NCBI RefSeq assembly: GCF_026342015.1
Contig: NZ_JAPENL010000002.1
Location: forward strand, 1,617,001-1,681,000
Reading direction: 5' to 3'
DNA length: 64,000 nucleotides
DNA from: Micromonospora lupini
Lineage (GTDB): Bacteria > Actinomycetota > Actinomycetes > Mycobacteriales > Micromonosporaceae
The position numbers and the translations under genes were made by a program. The notes beneath the pieces were generated by a model. It was given only the letters and a program-made list of their open reading frames with translations, was not told the origin of the DNA and did not search any database. Positions 1 to 8,712 of the stretch are shown here, one piece after another (within the stretch, counting starts at the first letter, position 1; each line of letters begins with the position of its first letter).

Positions 1-16
1 AGAGGTGTAGCCACCC

Positions 17-3000
17 ATGTCGAGAAACGGCCCCACCCGAGGCACCCCGCGTACCGGCTCGCCCGGTCCCTTCCCCCGAGCCGGCCGACTGCCGGCCCGC
101 CGACGGCTGCTCGCCGGCACGCTCGCCGGACTGCTCCTCGCCGCCGCCCCCGCCCTCACCCCCGCGAGCGCGGCAGCGACGACCAAGCCGGCTCCGGCTC
201 CGGCTGCGGCCGGGTCCGCCCGCGCGGCCCTGCTCGCCGGGCTCTCCGCCACCATGAGCGCCAGCAGCTACAACCAGAACTACGTGGCGAGCAACGCCAA
301 CGACGGCAACGCCTCGACCTACTGGGAGAGCGCCAACAACGCGTTCCCGCAGTGGATCCAGGCCGACCTCGGCGCCACAGTGAACGTGGACCGGGTGGTG
401 CTCAAGCTCCCGCCGTCCTCGGACTGGCAGACCCGTACGCAGACGCTGTCGATCCTCGGCTCCACGAACGGCTCGTCCTTCACCACCCTGAAGGCGTCCG
501 GCGGCTACACGTTCGACCCGGGCACCGGCAACACGGCGACCGTCAGCTTCACCGCGGCCAGCACCCGCTACGTACGGGTGCAGGTCACCGGCAACTCCGG
601 CTGGCCGGCCGCCCAGTTGTCCGAGGTCGAGGTGTACGGCGCCAGCGGCAGCACCGACACCCAGGCCCCCAGCGCCCCCGGCAACCTGGCCTACACCCAG
701 CCGGCCAGCGGCCAGATCCGCCTCACCTGGTCGGCGTCCAGCGACAACGTGGGCGTGACCGGGTACGACGTGTACGCGAACGGCGGGCTGCGCGGCAGCG
801 TCAGCGGCTCGACGCTCACGTACACCGACAGCCAGTCGGACAGCGCCACCGTCTCGTACTACGTGCGGGCCAAGGACGCGGCCGGCAACCAGTCGTCGAA
901 CAGCAACACGGTGACCCGGACCGGCACCGGCACCCCGCCGACCGGCACCAACCTGGCGGTCGGCAAGCCGATCACCGCCTCCGGGTACGTGCACACGTTC
1001 GTGGCCACCAACGCCAACGACAACAACGTGGCCACCTACTGGGAGGGCAACGGCAACCCGAGCACGCTCACCGTGCAGCTCGGCGCGAACGCCAGCCTCA
1101 GCCAGGTCGTGTTGAAGCTCAACCCGGACTCCTCCTGGGGCACGCGTACCCAGAACATCACGGTGTTGGGCCGGGACCAGGGCTCGTCGACCTTCACCAC
1201 CCTGGTCGGCGCGGCGAACTACACCTTCAACCCGTCCAGCGGCAACACGGTGACCATCCCGGTCTCCGGCGCCGCGGCCGACGTACGGCTCTCGATCGCC
1301 TCGAACTCCGGCGCACCGGCCGGGCAGGTGGCCGAGTTCCAGGTCATCGGCACCCCCGCGCCGAACCCGGATCTCACAGTGACAGGCATGTCGGTCAGCC
1401 CGTCCGCGCCTGTGGAGACGAGCACCATCTCGCTCTCGGCCACCGTGCGCAACGCCGGCTCGGCCGCCTCCGGGGCCACCAACGTCAACTTCTACCTGGG
1501 CTCCACCCGGGTCGGCACCGCGTCGGTCGGCGGCCTGGCGGCCGGCGCCTCGACCACTGTCAGCGCGAGCATCGGCACCCGCGACGCGGGCAGCTACCCG
1601 CTCAGCGCGAAGGTCGACGAGGCCAACGCCGTCGTCGAGCAGGACGACACCAACAACAGCTACTCCAACCCGAGCCCGCTCGTGGTGAGCCCGGTCGCCA
1701 CCAGTGACCTGGTCGCCTCTGCGGTGGCCTGGTCGCCGGGCAACCCGTCGGCAGGCAACACGGTCACCTTCTCCGTGTCGATCCGCAACGCCGGCAGCGT
1801 GGCGTCCGCGTCCGGGTCGCACGGCATCACGCTCACCGTGCTCAACGAATCGGGCACCGTGGTCCGTACCCTGACCGGCTCGTACTCCGGTGTGATCAAC
1901 GCCGGGGCCACAGTCGGCCCGGTCAACCTGGGCACCTGGACGGCCGCGAACGGCAAGTACACGGTCCGGGTCGTGCTCGCCGCCGACAGCAACGAACTGC
2001 CGGTCAAGCAGGGCAACAACACAAGTGACCGGCCGCTCTTCGTCGGTCGCGGCGCCAACATGCCGTACGACATGTACGAGGCCGAGGACGGCGTGGTCGG
2101 CGGCGGCGCGGCTGTCGTGGGCCCGAACCGGACCGTCGGCGACGTGGCCGGTGAGGCGTCCGGCCGGCGTGCGGTGACCCTCAACTCGACCGGCAGCTAC
2201 GTCGAGTTCACCACCCGGGCCAGCACCAACACCCTCGTCACCCGCTTCTCCATCCCCGACGCGTCGGGCGGCGGGGGCATCAACTCGACGCTGAACATCT
2301 ACGTCAACGGCACGTTCCACAAGGCCATCGACCTGACGTCCCGCTACGCCTGGCTGTACGGCAACGAGACCGGCCCGGGCAACTCGCCGAGCGCGGGTGG
2401 ACCGCGGCACATCTACGACGAAGCCAACGTCATGCTCAACTCGACGGTCCCGGCCGGCAGCAAGATCCGCCTCCAGAAGGACTCGGCCAACACCACCAAC
2501 TACGCCATCGACTTCATCAACACCGAGCAGGTCTCGCCGATCGCGAACCCGGACTCGGCCCGCTACGCGACGCCGGCCGGCTTCACCCACCAGGACGTGC
2601 AGAACGCCCTGGACCGGGTGCGGATGGACACCACAGGCAACCTGATCGGGGTGTACCTGCCCGCCGGCACCTACTCCACCTCGTCGAAGTTCCAGGTGTA
2701 CGGCAAGGCGGTCAAGGTGACCGGCGCCGGGCCCTGGTACACCCGGTTCAACGCCCCCTCCGGCCAGGAGAACACCGACATCGGCTTCCGGGCCGAGAAC
2801 TCGGCGGCCGGATCGTCGTTCGCGAACTTCGCCTACTTCGGCAACTACACCTCGCGCATCGACGGGCCGGGCAAGGTGTTCGACTTCGCCAACGTGTCGA
2901 ACATTGTGATCGACAACATCTGGGCCGAGCACCAGGTCTGCCTCTACTGGGGCGCCAACACCGACTACATGACGATCAAGAACTCGCGGATCCGCAACCT

Positions 3001-3727
3001 GTTCGCCGACGGCGTCAACATGACCAACGGCAGCACCAACAACCTGGTCAGCAACAACGACGCCCGGGCCACCGGCGATGACAGCTTCGCGCTGTTCTCG
3101 GCGATCGACTCGGGCGGCGCGGACATGCGGGACAACATCTACGAGAACCTGTCCTCGACCCTGACCTGGCGGGCCGCCGGTGTCGCCGTCTACGGCGGCT
3201 ACGGCAACACGTTCCGCAACATCTACATCGCGGACACGCTCGTCTACTCAGGCATCACCATCAGCTCGCTCGACTTCGGCTACCCGATGAACGGATTCGG
3301 CGCGAGCCCGCCGACCCGTTTCGAGAACATCTCGATCGTGCGTGCCGGTGGACACTTCTGGGGAGGGCAGACCTTCCCGGCGATCTGGGTCTTCTCCGCC
3401 TCGAAGGTGTTCCAGGGCATCCGGGTCAGCGACGTGGACATCGTCGACCCGACCTACAGCGGCATCATGTTCCAGACCAACTACGTCGGTGGGCAGCCGC
3501 AGTTCCCGGTCACCGACACGGTCTTCACCAACATCTCGATCAGCGGCGCCCGCAAGAGCGGTGACGCCTACGACGCCAAGTCCGGCTTCGGCATCTGGGT
3601 CAACGAGATGCCCGAGTCCGGGCAGGGGCCGGCCGTCGGGTCGGTGACCTTCAACAACCTGCAGTTGAGCAACAACGCGGTGGACATCAGGAACACCACC
3701 TCGACCTTCACCATCAACCGCAGCTGA
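17..3727 (+). CDS. Secreted multidomain GH87 alpha-1,3-glucanase (mutanase/mycodextranase type)
   Basis: Predicted extracellular endo-alpha-1,3-glucanase that would cut fungal-wall or dental-type alpha-1,3-glucan. The 1236-residue protein begins with a twin-arginine-like signal (RRRLLAG, then a hydrophobic run ending in ASA around residue 52). Domains in order: F5/8C discoidin-like (about 78-210), FN3 (about 213-305), a second discoidin-like domain (about 310-450), two CARDB-like Ig modules (about 453-680), a CBM6/35-like module from residue 682 (YDMYEAEDG), then a right-handed beta-helix catalytic domain. D998, D1021 and D1022 (ADGVN and GDDSF) match the spacing of the three aspartates known to be essential in GH87. 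The start has AGAGGTG just upstream; any promoter lies outside the window. Family assignment is strong; the exact polymer is inferred. Confidence 0.88.
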   Translation: MSRNGPTRGTPRTGSPGPFPRAGRLPARRRLLAGTLAGLLLAAAPALTPASAAATTKPAPAPAAAGSARAALLAGLSATMSASSYNQNYVASNANDGNASTYWESANNAFPQWIQADLGATVNVDRVVLKLPPSSDWQTRTQTLSILGSTNGSSFTTLKASGGYTFDPGTGNTATVSFTAASTRYVRVQVTGNSGWPAAQLSEVEVYGASGSTDTQAPSAPGNLAYTQPASGQIRLTWSASSDNVGVTGYDVYANGGLRGSVSGSTLTYTDSQSDSATVSYYVRAKDAAGNQSSNSNTVTRTGTGTPPTGTNLAVGKPITASGYVHTFVATNANDNNVATYWEGNGNPSTLTVQLGANASLSQVVLKLNPDSSWGTRTQNITVLGRDQGSSTFTTLVGAANYTFNPSSGNTVTIPVSGAAADVRLSIASNSGAPAGQVAEFQVIGTPAPNPDLTVTGMSVSPSAPVETSTISLSATVRNAGSAASGATNVNFYLGSTRVGTASVGGLAAGASTTVSASIGTRDAGSYPLSAKVDEANAVVEQDDTNNSYSNPSPLVVSPVATSDLVASAVAWSPGNPSAGNTVTFSVSIRNAGSVASASGSHGITLTVLNESGTVVRTLTGSYSGVINAGATVGPVNLGTWTAANGKYTVRVVLAADSNELPVKQGNNTSDRPLFVGRGANMPYDMYEAEDGVVGGGAAVVGPNRTVGDVAGEASGRRAVTLNSTGSYVEFTTRASTNTLVTRFSIPDASGGGGINSTLNIYVNGTFHKAIDLTSRYAWLYGNETGPGNSPSAGGPRHIYDEANVMLNSTVPAGSKIRLQKDSANTTNYAIDFINTEQVSPIANPDSARYATPAGFTHQDVQNALDRVRMDTTGNLIGVYLPAGTYSTSSKFQVYGKAVKVTGAGPWYTRFNAPSGQENTDIGFRAENSAAGSSFANFAYFGNYTSRIDGPGKVFDFANVSNIVIDNIWAEHQVCLYWGANTDYMTIKNSRIRNLFADGVNMTNGSTNNLVSNNDARATGDDSFALFSAIDSGGADMRDNIYENLSSTLTWRAAGVAVYGGYGNTFRNIYIADTLVYSGITISSLDFGYPMNGFGASPPTRFENISIVRAGGHFWGGQTFPAIWVFSASKVFQGIRVSDVDIVDPTYSGIMFQTNYVGGQPQFPVTDTVFTNISISGARKSGDAYDAKSGFGIWVNEMPESGQGPAVGSVTFNNLQLSNNAVDIRNTTSTFTINRS

Positions 3728-3742
3728 CCCACCCCGCACCGG

Positions 3743-3775
3743 ATGCCGCCGGGAGGTTCACCCTCCCGGCGGCAT
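3743..3775. terminator. Bidirectional stem-loop between convergent genes
   Basis: A perfect 14-bp inverted repeat (ATGCCGCCGGGAGG and its complement) with a 5-nt loop TTCAC. It begins 16 bases after the glucanase stop and overlaps the last codons of the convergent enoyl-CoA hydratase gene. There is no clear U-tract, as is usual in actinomycetes. It probably terminates both transcripts. Confidence 0.75.
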
Positions 3776-4528
3776 CGCGCCGTGCCGGCCCTCGCCGGCC
3801 GCGAACCGGGCTGCCCCGGCCGCCGCGTCGGTGGCCAGCGAATCCAACCCGTACGCCAACTCGGTCGCCAGCGCCTCCGACTCGGGCCGTCCGGCGCCGG
3901 CCAGCACCGCCGCCCGGTCGTTGCGCAGGCAGGTCTGCGGATGCCTGGCGATCGCCGCCGCCAGTTCCTCGGCTGCCGCCCGTGCCTGGCCCGGCGGCAC
4001 CACCCGGTTGACCAACCCCATGGTGTACGCCTCGTCGGCGGGCACCGCCCGCCCGGTGAGGATCAGGTCCAGGGCGCGGCTCTCACCGATCAGCCGAGGT
4101 AGCCGGACCGTTCCGCCGTCGACAAGCGGCACTCCCCAGCGTCGGCAGAACACTCCGAGCGTGGCGTCGGACTCGGCGACCCGCAGGTCGCACCAGAGCG
4201 CCAGCTCCAGGCCGCCGGCCACCGCGTACCCGGAGATCGCCGCGATCACCGGCTTGCTCAACGCCATGCGGGTCGGACCCATCGGGCCGTCGCCCTCCGG
4301 CTCGACCCGGTTGCCGCTCGGCGTGCCGATCGCCTTGAGGTCGGCGCCTGCGCAGAACGTGCCGCCGGCACCCCAGAGCACGGCCACCGCGGCCTCCGGA
4401 TCGGCGTCGAAGGCGCGAAACGCGTCCGCCAGTGCCCGCGCGGTAGGCCCGTCGACGGCGTTCCGCGCGGCCGCCCGGTCGAGCACCACAGTGGTAACCG
4501 CACCAGCCCGCTCCACCCGCACACCCAT
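3758..4528 (-). CDS. Enoyl-CoA hydratase/isomerase (crotonase) family protein
   Basis: Cytoplasmic crotonase-fold enzyme acting on an acyl-CoA, 256 residues from the ATG at 4528, the usual length for the family. The open frame continues upstream to 4798, but that extension shows no family similarity and MGVRVERAGAVTTVVLDR is a typical N-terminus. The two oxyanion-hole segments are visible: GGTFCAGADLKAIG and GYAVAGGLELALWCDLRVAE. The position of the usual second catalytic glutamate holds VDGGTVRLP, so hydratase activity is less certain than the fold. The gene stands alone, divergent from the Rieske gene, and its 3' end forms one arm of the terminator. The substrate cannot be told. Confidence 0.85.
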   Translation of the reverse strand: MGVRVERAGAVTTVVLDRAAARNAVDGPTARALADAFRAFDADPEAAVAVLWGAGGTFCAGADLKAIGTPSGNRVEPEGDGPMGPTRMALSKPVIAAISGYAVAGGLELALWCDLRVAESDATLGVFCRRWGVPLVDGGTVRLPRLIGESRALDLILTGRAVPADEAYTMGLVNRVVPPGQARAAAEELAAAIARHPQTCLRNDRAAVLAGAGRPESEALATELAYGLDSLATDAAAGAARFAAGEGRHGAMPPGG

Positions 4529-4566
4529 CGAACCAGCATGCCCGCCCGGCCCCACCCCCGCAATCC

Positions 4567-4645
4567 CCGCCGATCTTGCACCCTCGGTCTGCCGGTTCGC
4601 GGCGTATGTCCCGGATTCTTGGAGCAGAACGTGCAAGATCGGCGG
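4567..4645. repeat. Long inverted repeat, GATCTTGCAC type
   Basis: Two perfectly complementary 15-bp arms, CCGCCGATCTTGCAC (4567-4581) and its reverse complement (4631-4645), separated by 49 bp. It sits between the divergent crotonase and Rieske genes, so it is not a simple terminator. Like several other elements in this window it carries GATC in the arm. Confidence 0.7.
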
Positions 4646-4715
4646 CGTGGGTCGGCGCAGCAGCTTTGTCGCCGCCGACCGGTTTGCGACGGCGATCGCC
4701 GGGAAGTCGGTACTC

Positions 4716-5570
4716 GTGCGAGCACTTTTGACGAAAGTCGAGCAGGACTCCCGGCTGGACCGCGCGGGTGACCGGTTGCAGAAGGTGGTCCTCGGCACGC
4801 TGCGACCGCGGCGGCTGCGGGACCTACTGCACGGTGTGACGTTGGGGCATCCGCTGCATCCGGCGATGGTGCAGGTGCCGGTCGGCGCGTGGATCAGCGC
4901 CGCCGTGCTGGACCTGATGCCGGGTCAGCGCCGGCCGGCCACCGTACTGGTCGGTCTGGGCACCGTCAGCGCGCTGCCGGCGGCGGTCGCCGGTCTGAAC
5001 GACTGGGCGGCGCTCTCCCGGGACCAGCGCCGGGTCGGCCTGGTGCACGCCGCCGCGAACACCGTCGGCGTCGGCCTCTACGCCGGCTCGCTGGCGGCAA
5101 GGCTCTCCGGGCGGCACGGCGTCGGTCGGGCGCTCGGCTTCCTCGGCCTCTCCGCCGTCAGCCTCGGCGCGTACATCGGTGGCCACCTGGCGTACAAGCA
5201 GGGCGCTCAGGTCAACCAGAGCGTGTCCGAGCTGCACCGGATGACCGACGGCTGGCACTCGCTTGCCGACATGGCCACGCTGCCGCAGCGCACACTGATC
5301 ACCCGGGAGGTCGACGACGACATCTCGGTGATCCTCTACCGCCACGGTGACGAGGTCACCGTGATGCTGGAGCGCTGCCCGCACCAGAGCGGACCGCTCG
5401 GCGAGGGCGAGGTCCAGGAGATCGACGGCCACGCCTGTGTGGTCTGCCCGTGGCACGGCAGCGCGTTCCGACTCAACGGCGGCGAGGTCATGCAGGGGCC
5501 TTCCGGCAACGACCAGCAGATCCTGCCCACCCGGATCCAGGACGGCGTCCTCCAGGCCCGCCTGCCCTGA
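4716..5570 (+). CDS. DUF2231-like membrane protein fused to a Rieske [2Fe-2S] domain
   Basis: Predicted membrane-anchored iron-sulfur protein of unknown redox partner, 284 residues from the GTG at 4716 (GGGAAG about 10 bases upstream). A longer start at GTG 4647 in the same frame is possible, but it overlaps the inverted repeat. The N-terminal part (about 20-170) contains GHPLHPAMVQVPVGAW and several hydrophobic helices, typical of DUF2231. The C-terminal Rieske domain has C221-x-H223 (CPHQ) and C244-x2-H247 (CPWHG), the four cluster ligands. The combination is common in actinobacteria and is thought to take part in electron transfer. No dioxygenase or reductase gene is adjacent. Confidence 0.85.
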   Translation: MRALLTKVEQDSRLDRAGDRLQKVVLGTLRPRRLRDLLHGVTLGHPLHPAMVQVPVGAWISAAVLDLMPGQRRPATVLVGLGTVSALPAAVAGLNDWAALSRDQRRVGLVHAAANTVGVGLYAGSLAARLSGRHGVGRALGFLGLSAVSLGAYIGGHLAYKQGAQVNQSVSELHRMTDGWHSLADMATLPQRTLITREVDDDISVILYRHGDEVTVMLERCPHQSGPLGEGEVQEIDGHACVVCPWHGSAFRLNGGEVMQGPSGNDQQILPTRIQDGVLQARLP

Positions 5571-5595
5571 CAGGCTCTGCCAAGAGCGACCCGGC

Positions 5596-5778
5596 GGCGT
5601 TGGTGTTTCTCGGGCCGTCGGGTTGGTGTTGCCTTGACCGGGCGGCGTCGGTGTTCCCGGGCCGTCGGGGGGTGTCGCTCTCACGCTGACGGCGTCGGCG
5701 TTCCCGGCCGTCGGGCTGCTGTTGGCTTGACCGGGCGGCGTCGGTGTCCCGGGCCGTCGGGGTGGTGTTGCTCTCAGT
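5596..5778. repeat. Four imperfect tandem repeats, about 47-bp period
   Basis: The core GGCGTCGGTGTTCCCGGGCC recurs, with changes, from about 5596, 5644, 5691 and 5737 (intervals 48, 47 and 46). Each unit continues with CGTCGGG and a GTGTTG-like end. The array opens the 404-bp gap between the convergent Rieske and LysM genes and runs directly into a long palindrome. I see no convincing gene here on either strand. Confidence 0.75.
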
Positions 5779-5820
5779 CGGTATACCTCAGAGTCATAAG
5801 TATGCCTCTGAGGTATACCG
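5779..5820. repeat. Palindromic element, GGTATACCTCAGAG family, copy 1
   Basis: Perfect 15-bp arms CGGTATACCTCAGAG (5779-5793) and complement (5806-5820) around a 12-nt loop. The same arms and loop length recur at 21005-21050. Both copies lie between convergent gene pairs. Confidence 0.85.
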
Positions 5821-5915
5821 CTCTCCGGACCATCGGCCGCCGGTCGCGATTCGCGGCGCCTGGAACGAGCTGACCAGCCCGTGCCGCCGGTCGTGCCGCG
5901 TGCCGCGTGACCGGC

Positions 5916-6017
5916 CAGCTTCGTCGTTGGCGACTGGTGGACGGCTCGTCCGGCACGTGCCGTCGCCTGAGAGGTCAGCCGCGTCGGTGCCGACCGGTCG
6001 ACGGTTCGTCCGGCACG
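5916..6017. repeat. Direct duplication of the LysM gene's 3' end
   Basis: The segment at 5931-5957 resembles 5991-6017 in 24 of 27 positions (core CGTCCGGCACG), with weaker similarity starting near 5916/5976, period 60 bp. The right copy contains the end of the LysM gene (VPDEPSTGRHRRG); the left copy lies just past its stop and would encode VPDEPSTSRQRR in the same sense. It looks like a tail duplication left outside the gene. The rest of 5821-5974 shows no gene. Confidence 0.6.
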
Positions 6018-7357
6018 GCATCCCAGCCGGGCCCGCCGGCGGCGAGTCCGCGCTGGTCATCGCCGGTCCAGCCCTCTGTGCCGGTCCAGCCCTCGTCGCC
6101 GGTCCGGCCCTTCTCGCCGGTCCAGGCCGTTGTGCCGCCGAAGGCGGGGCCTCCGGTCGGTGCCGCCGTGCTCTCGGTGGCTGCCGCCGCACGACTGGCG
6201 GCCCACGCGGCACCGCTGCTCCGACGGCCGCTGCGGGAGCTGCCGCTGCTCCGACCCGAGCCACCTCGGGGCGCGCGGGTGGCCGCGGTCAACCGAGGGG
6301 CGGCACCGGCGGTGGCCGGGCGGCGGCGCAACCCGAGAACCGCTCCGATCTGCGCCCCCACGATGCTCGCCACAGCCAGGACGGCGGAGACCGCCAGCGG
6401 TCGGTTCACCCGGTCGGTGGTTCCGGCCCGTGCCGCGCCGACGGTCATCGAGGGTGCCTGACCTGTCGGCTCCGTACCGCCGGGGGGTGCCTGCTCCGCC
6501 CGCTCCGGCGCGGTCCGCTCCGGTGTCGGTCGTGGGGCCTGCGGCTTGGGCGCGGCGGGCCGGCCGACGAGCTTGCCTGTGGCGTGTGGGTGAGCGCCCT
6601 GGTCGGTGGCCTCCGCCGGAAGCCGGAGCAGTTGGCCGGGGCGAATCCGATCCGGGTCGTCCAACCGGTTCAGCTTGGCGAGCTGTCGATAGTCGTCGAA
6701 CTCGTCGAGGTACCGCTCGGCCACCTCTCCGAGGTAGTCGCCCCGCGCCACGCGATACACCGGAGCGGCCTGGTCGCCGGCGCCCGGCCCGGGTGGCGCG
6801 ACCAGTCCGAGCGGCCCGCTGCCGGCCGTTCTGATCGGCCCGCTGCCGGTCGTCGCGAGCGGCCCGCTCCCGGCCACTCCGAGCGACCCACGGTCGGGCA
6901 GTCGGGCGGCGCCTGTCGACGCGCTCGACTGGGCGTACGCCGGACCGGTGTAGATCGCGGCGGCGCTGGCGGCGGCCGGGCTGGCCGCGAGGATCAGCGC
7001 GACCGAACCGACAAGCGCGGCGGCGGCCTTCTGCTGGCGGCTCATCCCCGGCAGCTTCGGCGCGGGCCGGCGCAGGCTCTGCGCACCCAGCTCGACCACG
7101 ACGGAGAAGGCGAACGTGGCCCAGCCGAACCAGCCGGCCAGCGCCAGAGCCCGCAGGAAGAGCTGCCCGTCGTCGCGGCTGGTCAGGGCGGTGCCCATCT
7201 CGGCGAGGGTGGGTAGATGGTCGGGCAGGGGATTGCCCGCGAAGGCGAGCAGCGCGACCGGCGCGCCCACCACCAGAGCGCAGAGCACGACGAGCGCGCC
7301 GACGCCGGTGAGGACGCGTCCGGTCCGCCGTACGACGGACCGACCCGATGCGGACAT
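5975..7357 (-). CDS. LysM-domain membrane protein at the end of the Tad locus
   Basis: Predicted membrane protein of 460 residues with a peptidoglycan-binding LysM motif (PVYRVARGDYLGEVAERYL ... IRPGQLLRLP, about 200-250). Hydrophobic helices lie near residues 14-36, 69-91 and 106-130, with another near 325-345. Between them is a short GSGPL/GSGPI repeat and long Ala/Pro/Arg-rich linkers; the C-terminus has TGEKG/TGDEG/TGTEG-type repeats. Its start lies 14 bases downstream of the TadG-like stop, so it is probably the last gene of the pilus operon and may couple the apparatus to the wall. That role is inferred from position. The second half is low-complexity and prone to copy change. Confidence 0.75.
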   Translation of the reverse strand: MSASGRSVVRRTGRVLTGVGALVVLCALVVGAPVALLAFAGNPLPDHLPTLAEMGTALTSRDDGQLFLRALALAGWFGWATFAFSVVVELGAQSLRRPAPKLPGMSRQQKAAAALVGSVALILAASPAAASAAAIYTGPAYAQSSASTGAARLPDRGSLGVAGSGPLATTGSGPIRTAGSGPLGLVAPPGPGAGDQAAPVYRVARGDYLGEVAERYLDEFDDYRQLAKLNRLDDPDRIRPGQLLRLPAEATDQGAHPHATGKLVGRPAAPKPQAPRPTPERTAPERAEQAPPGGTEPTGQAPSMTVGAARAGTTDRVNRPLAVSAVLAVASIVGAQIGAVLGLRRRPATAGAAPRLTAATRAPRGGSGRSSGSSRSGRRSSGAAWAASRAAAATESTAAPTGGPAFGGTTAWTGEKGRTGDEGWTGTEGWTGDDQRGLAAGGPGWDAVPDEPSTGRHRRG

Positions 7358-7371
7358 GGCGGCCTTCCTTC

Positions 7372-7803
7372 CTACGGTCCTGCGGTGATGGCTCGCGCGG
7401 TCGCCTCGCCGGTGACGGTGACCCGGTCGGCGAAGCCGAACAGCCCGAGCATCGAGCGGCGGTAGGTGATCGTGACGCGTACCCGGACGACGATCTCCCC
7501 GGCGATCTGCGGGAAGCTGACGGTGTGACCGGTGGTGCCGGCGGCGGTGAGGTAGTCGGCGACGGCGACGCGGGCCTGCCGCTGGTCGATTCGCGTCGGC
7601 CCGCCCTCGATCGCGGTGGCCCGGTCGATGGCCTGCCCGCCCGCGCGGGCCGCCTCGGCGGCCAGGTTGTCGGCGCGTTGCAGCGTGCGCAGCTGCCCGG
7701 CGCCGTCGAAGGAGAGCCCGACGATGGCCAGTACGCCGACCATCGCCACCGCCAGGAAGATGCTGACCCGCCCGTGGTCGCCGGACAGCGGACGGGCGTT
7801 CAT
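7372..7803 (-). CDS. TadG/TadE-like pilus-assembly pseudopilin
   Basis: Small membrane-anchored protein of 143 residues. The N-terminus HGRVSIFLAVAMVGVLAIVGLSFD resembles a prepilin-like helix in which a glycine precedes the hydrophobic run; the +5 residue is Phe, not Glu, as in TadG-type proteins. The remainder is a short predicted extracytoplasmic domain containing DNLAAEAARAGGQAID, the LQRADNLAAEAAR motif shared by Tad pseudopilins. It overlaps the preceding TadE-like gene by 4 bp, so the two are translationally coupled. It may be processed by the divergent prepilin peptidase, but the lack of Glu+5 makes this uncertain. Confidence 0.75.
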   Translation of the reverse strand: MNARPLSGDHGRVSIFLAVAMVGVLAIVGLSFDGAGQLRTLQRADNLAAEAARAGGQAIDRATAIEGGPTRIDQRQARVAVADYLTAAGTTGHTVSFPQIAGEIVVRVRVTITYRRSMLGLFGFADRVTVTGEATARAITAGP

Positions 7804-8267
7804 CCCCGGCTCCGGTAGCGGTCCAGTGGCGAGGTGAACCGTGCCACGATGCGGTTCTCGCTTGGCATCCCGGGCACGGCGGCGAGCCGCAGGTCGCGGA
7901 AGGACACCTGACAGACGATCTCGACGGTGACCGTGGCGTCCTGCCCGAGCGCGCTGCGGTAGGCGTCGTCGAAGCTGGTGGCGGTGCCGCCGACCGAGCC
8001 GGTGAACCTCAGCGTCGGAGCGCCGGTGCAGGCCAGACCCCGCCAGTCCAACTGTTGCCGGGCCGCGTCCCGGGCCGCCTTCCGGGCGTCGCCCGCAGTC
8101 CGGGAGATCGAGGCGGCGCGGGCCGCGTCGTGCGCGGCGGTGTCGAGAGCCTCGGCCGCCACCGCGCTGCGTCCGGCCACGCCGGCCAGCACCATCAGCG
8201 CGATGATCGCGGGCGCGAGCACCGCCACCTCGATGGAGACCGAGCCCCGCTCGGCGGCCCGGTTCAC
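7800..8267 (-). CDS. TadE-like minor pseudopilin
   Basis: Predicted type IVb pseudopilin, 155 residues. The N-terminus AERGSVSIEVAVLAPAIIAL has the processing signature: Gly, then SVSIE with Glu at +5 of the mature form, then a hydrophobic helix. EALDTAAHDAARAASI follows. There is one cysteine pair in the extracellular part (LACTG and EIVCQ) that could form a disulfide. The gene overlaps its neighbours by 4 bp on both sides. In Tad systems TadE/TadF-type proteins are needed for fibre assembly; which of the two roles this one fills cannot be said. Confidence 0.82.
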   Translation of the reverse strand: MNRAAERGSVSIEVAVLAPAIIALMVLAGVAGRSAVAAEALDTAAHDAARAASISRTAGDARKAARDAARQQLDWRGLACTGAPTLRFTGSVGGTATSFDDAYRSALGQDATVTVEIVCQVSFRDLRLAAVPGMPSENRIVARFTSPLDRYRSRG

Positions 8268-8707
8268 GGCGCGGTCACCCGCTCCACCGTCCCGTGCGCG
8301 GTCTGCCGCACGGCGAAGTCCACGCCGGGCACCACCGACAGGGACCGGCCGGTCACCGTGCAGGTCACCTCGATCTCGGTGGTCACACAGGTCGGCCCGG
8401 TCTTCTCCCAGCCCACCAACCAGCCGCCCGTGGCGGTCAGGAACCGGGTGGCGCTGGCCTTTCCGGAATCGTCCGACGCGTTGTAGAGCCGCTGGGCGTT
8501 GACCCCGCTCTGCGCGGCGTTCAACGCGGTGGAGCGGGCCAGGAACACGGCCGCGACCTGGATCGAGGCGAACAGGAGCACCAGGATCAGCGGCATCAGC
8601 ACGGCAAGCTCCACCGGGTTGGCGCCCCGCTCCGGGTCACCGGCCGCGAGGCGGCACCGGACGGCGCGAACCGTCCGGCGCCACCTCGGGAACGCGGCTC
8701 GGCGCAT
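8264..8707 (-). CDS. TadE-like minor pseudopilin
   Basis: Second TadE-type protein, 147 residues. After a basic leader of about 28 residues comes ERGANPVELAVLMPLILVLL: Gly, then Glu at mature +5, then the hydrophobic helix. This matches prepilin peptidase substrates. RSTALNAAQSGVNAQRLYN follows, and a cysteine pair (TCVTT and VTCTV) may form a disulfide outside the cell. It starts 6 bases after the Flp-like gene and overlaps the next gene by 4 bp. The leader is long for the family, so an internal start is possible, but no better Shine-Dalgarno is visible. Confidence 0.82.
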   Translation of the reverse strand: MRRAAFPRWRRTVRAVRCRLAAGDPERGANPVELAVLMPLILVLLFASIQVAAVFLARSTALNAAQSGVNAQRLYNASDDSGKASATRFLTATGGWLVGWEKTGPTCVTTEIEVTCTVTGRSLSVVPGVDFAVRQTAHGTVERVTAP

Positions 8708-8712
8708 GCCGG

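Noticed and set aside
5596..5778. Tandem repeats as a CRISPR array
   Set aside because: Units are contiguous and imperfect, with no constant repeat alternating with unique spacers, and no cas genes are present.
5774..5956. 60-residue minus-strand frame beginning like the LysM protein's tail
   Set aside because: The similarity comes from the 60-bp tail duplication, and the frame runs into the palindrome; no ribosome site is seen.
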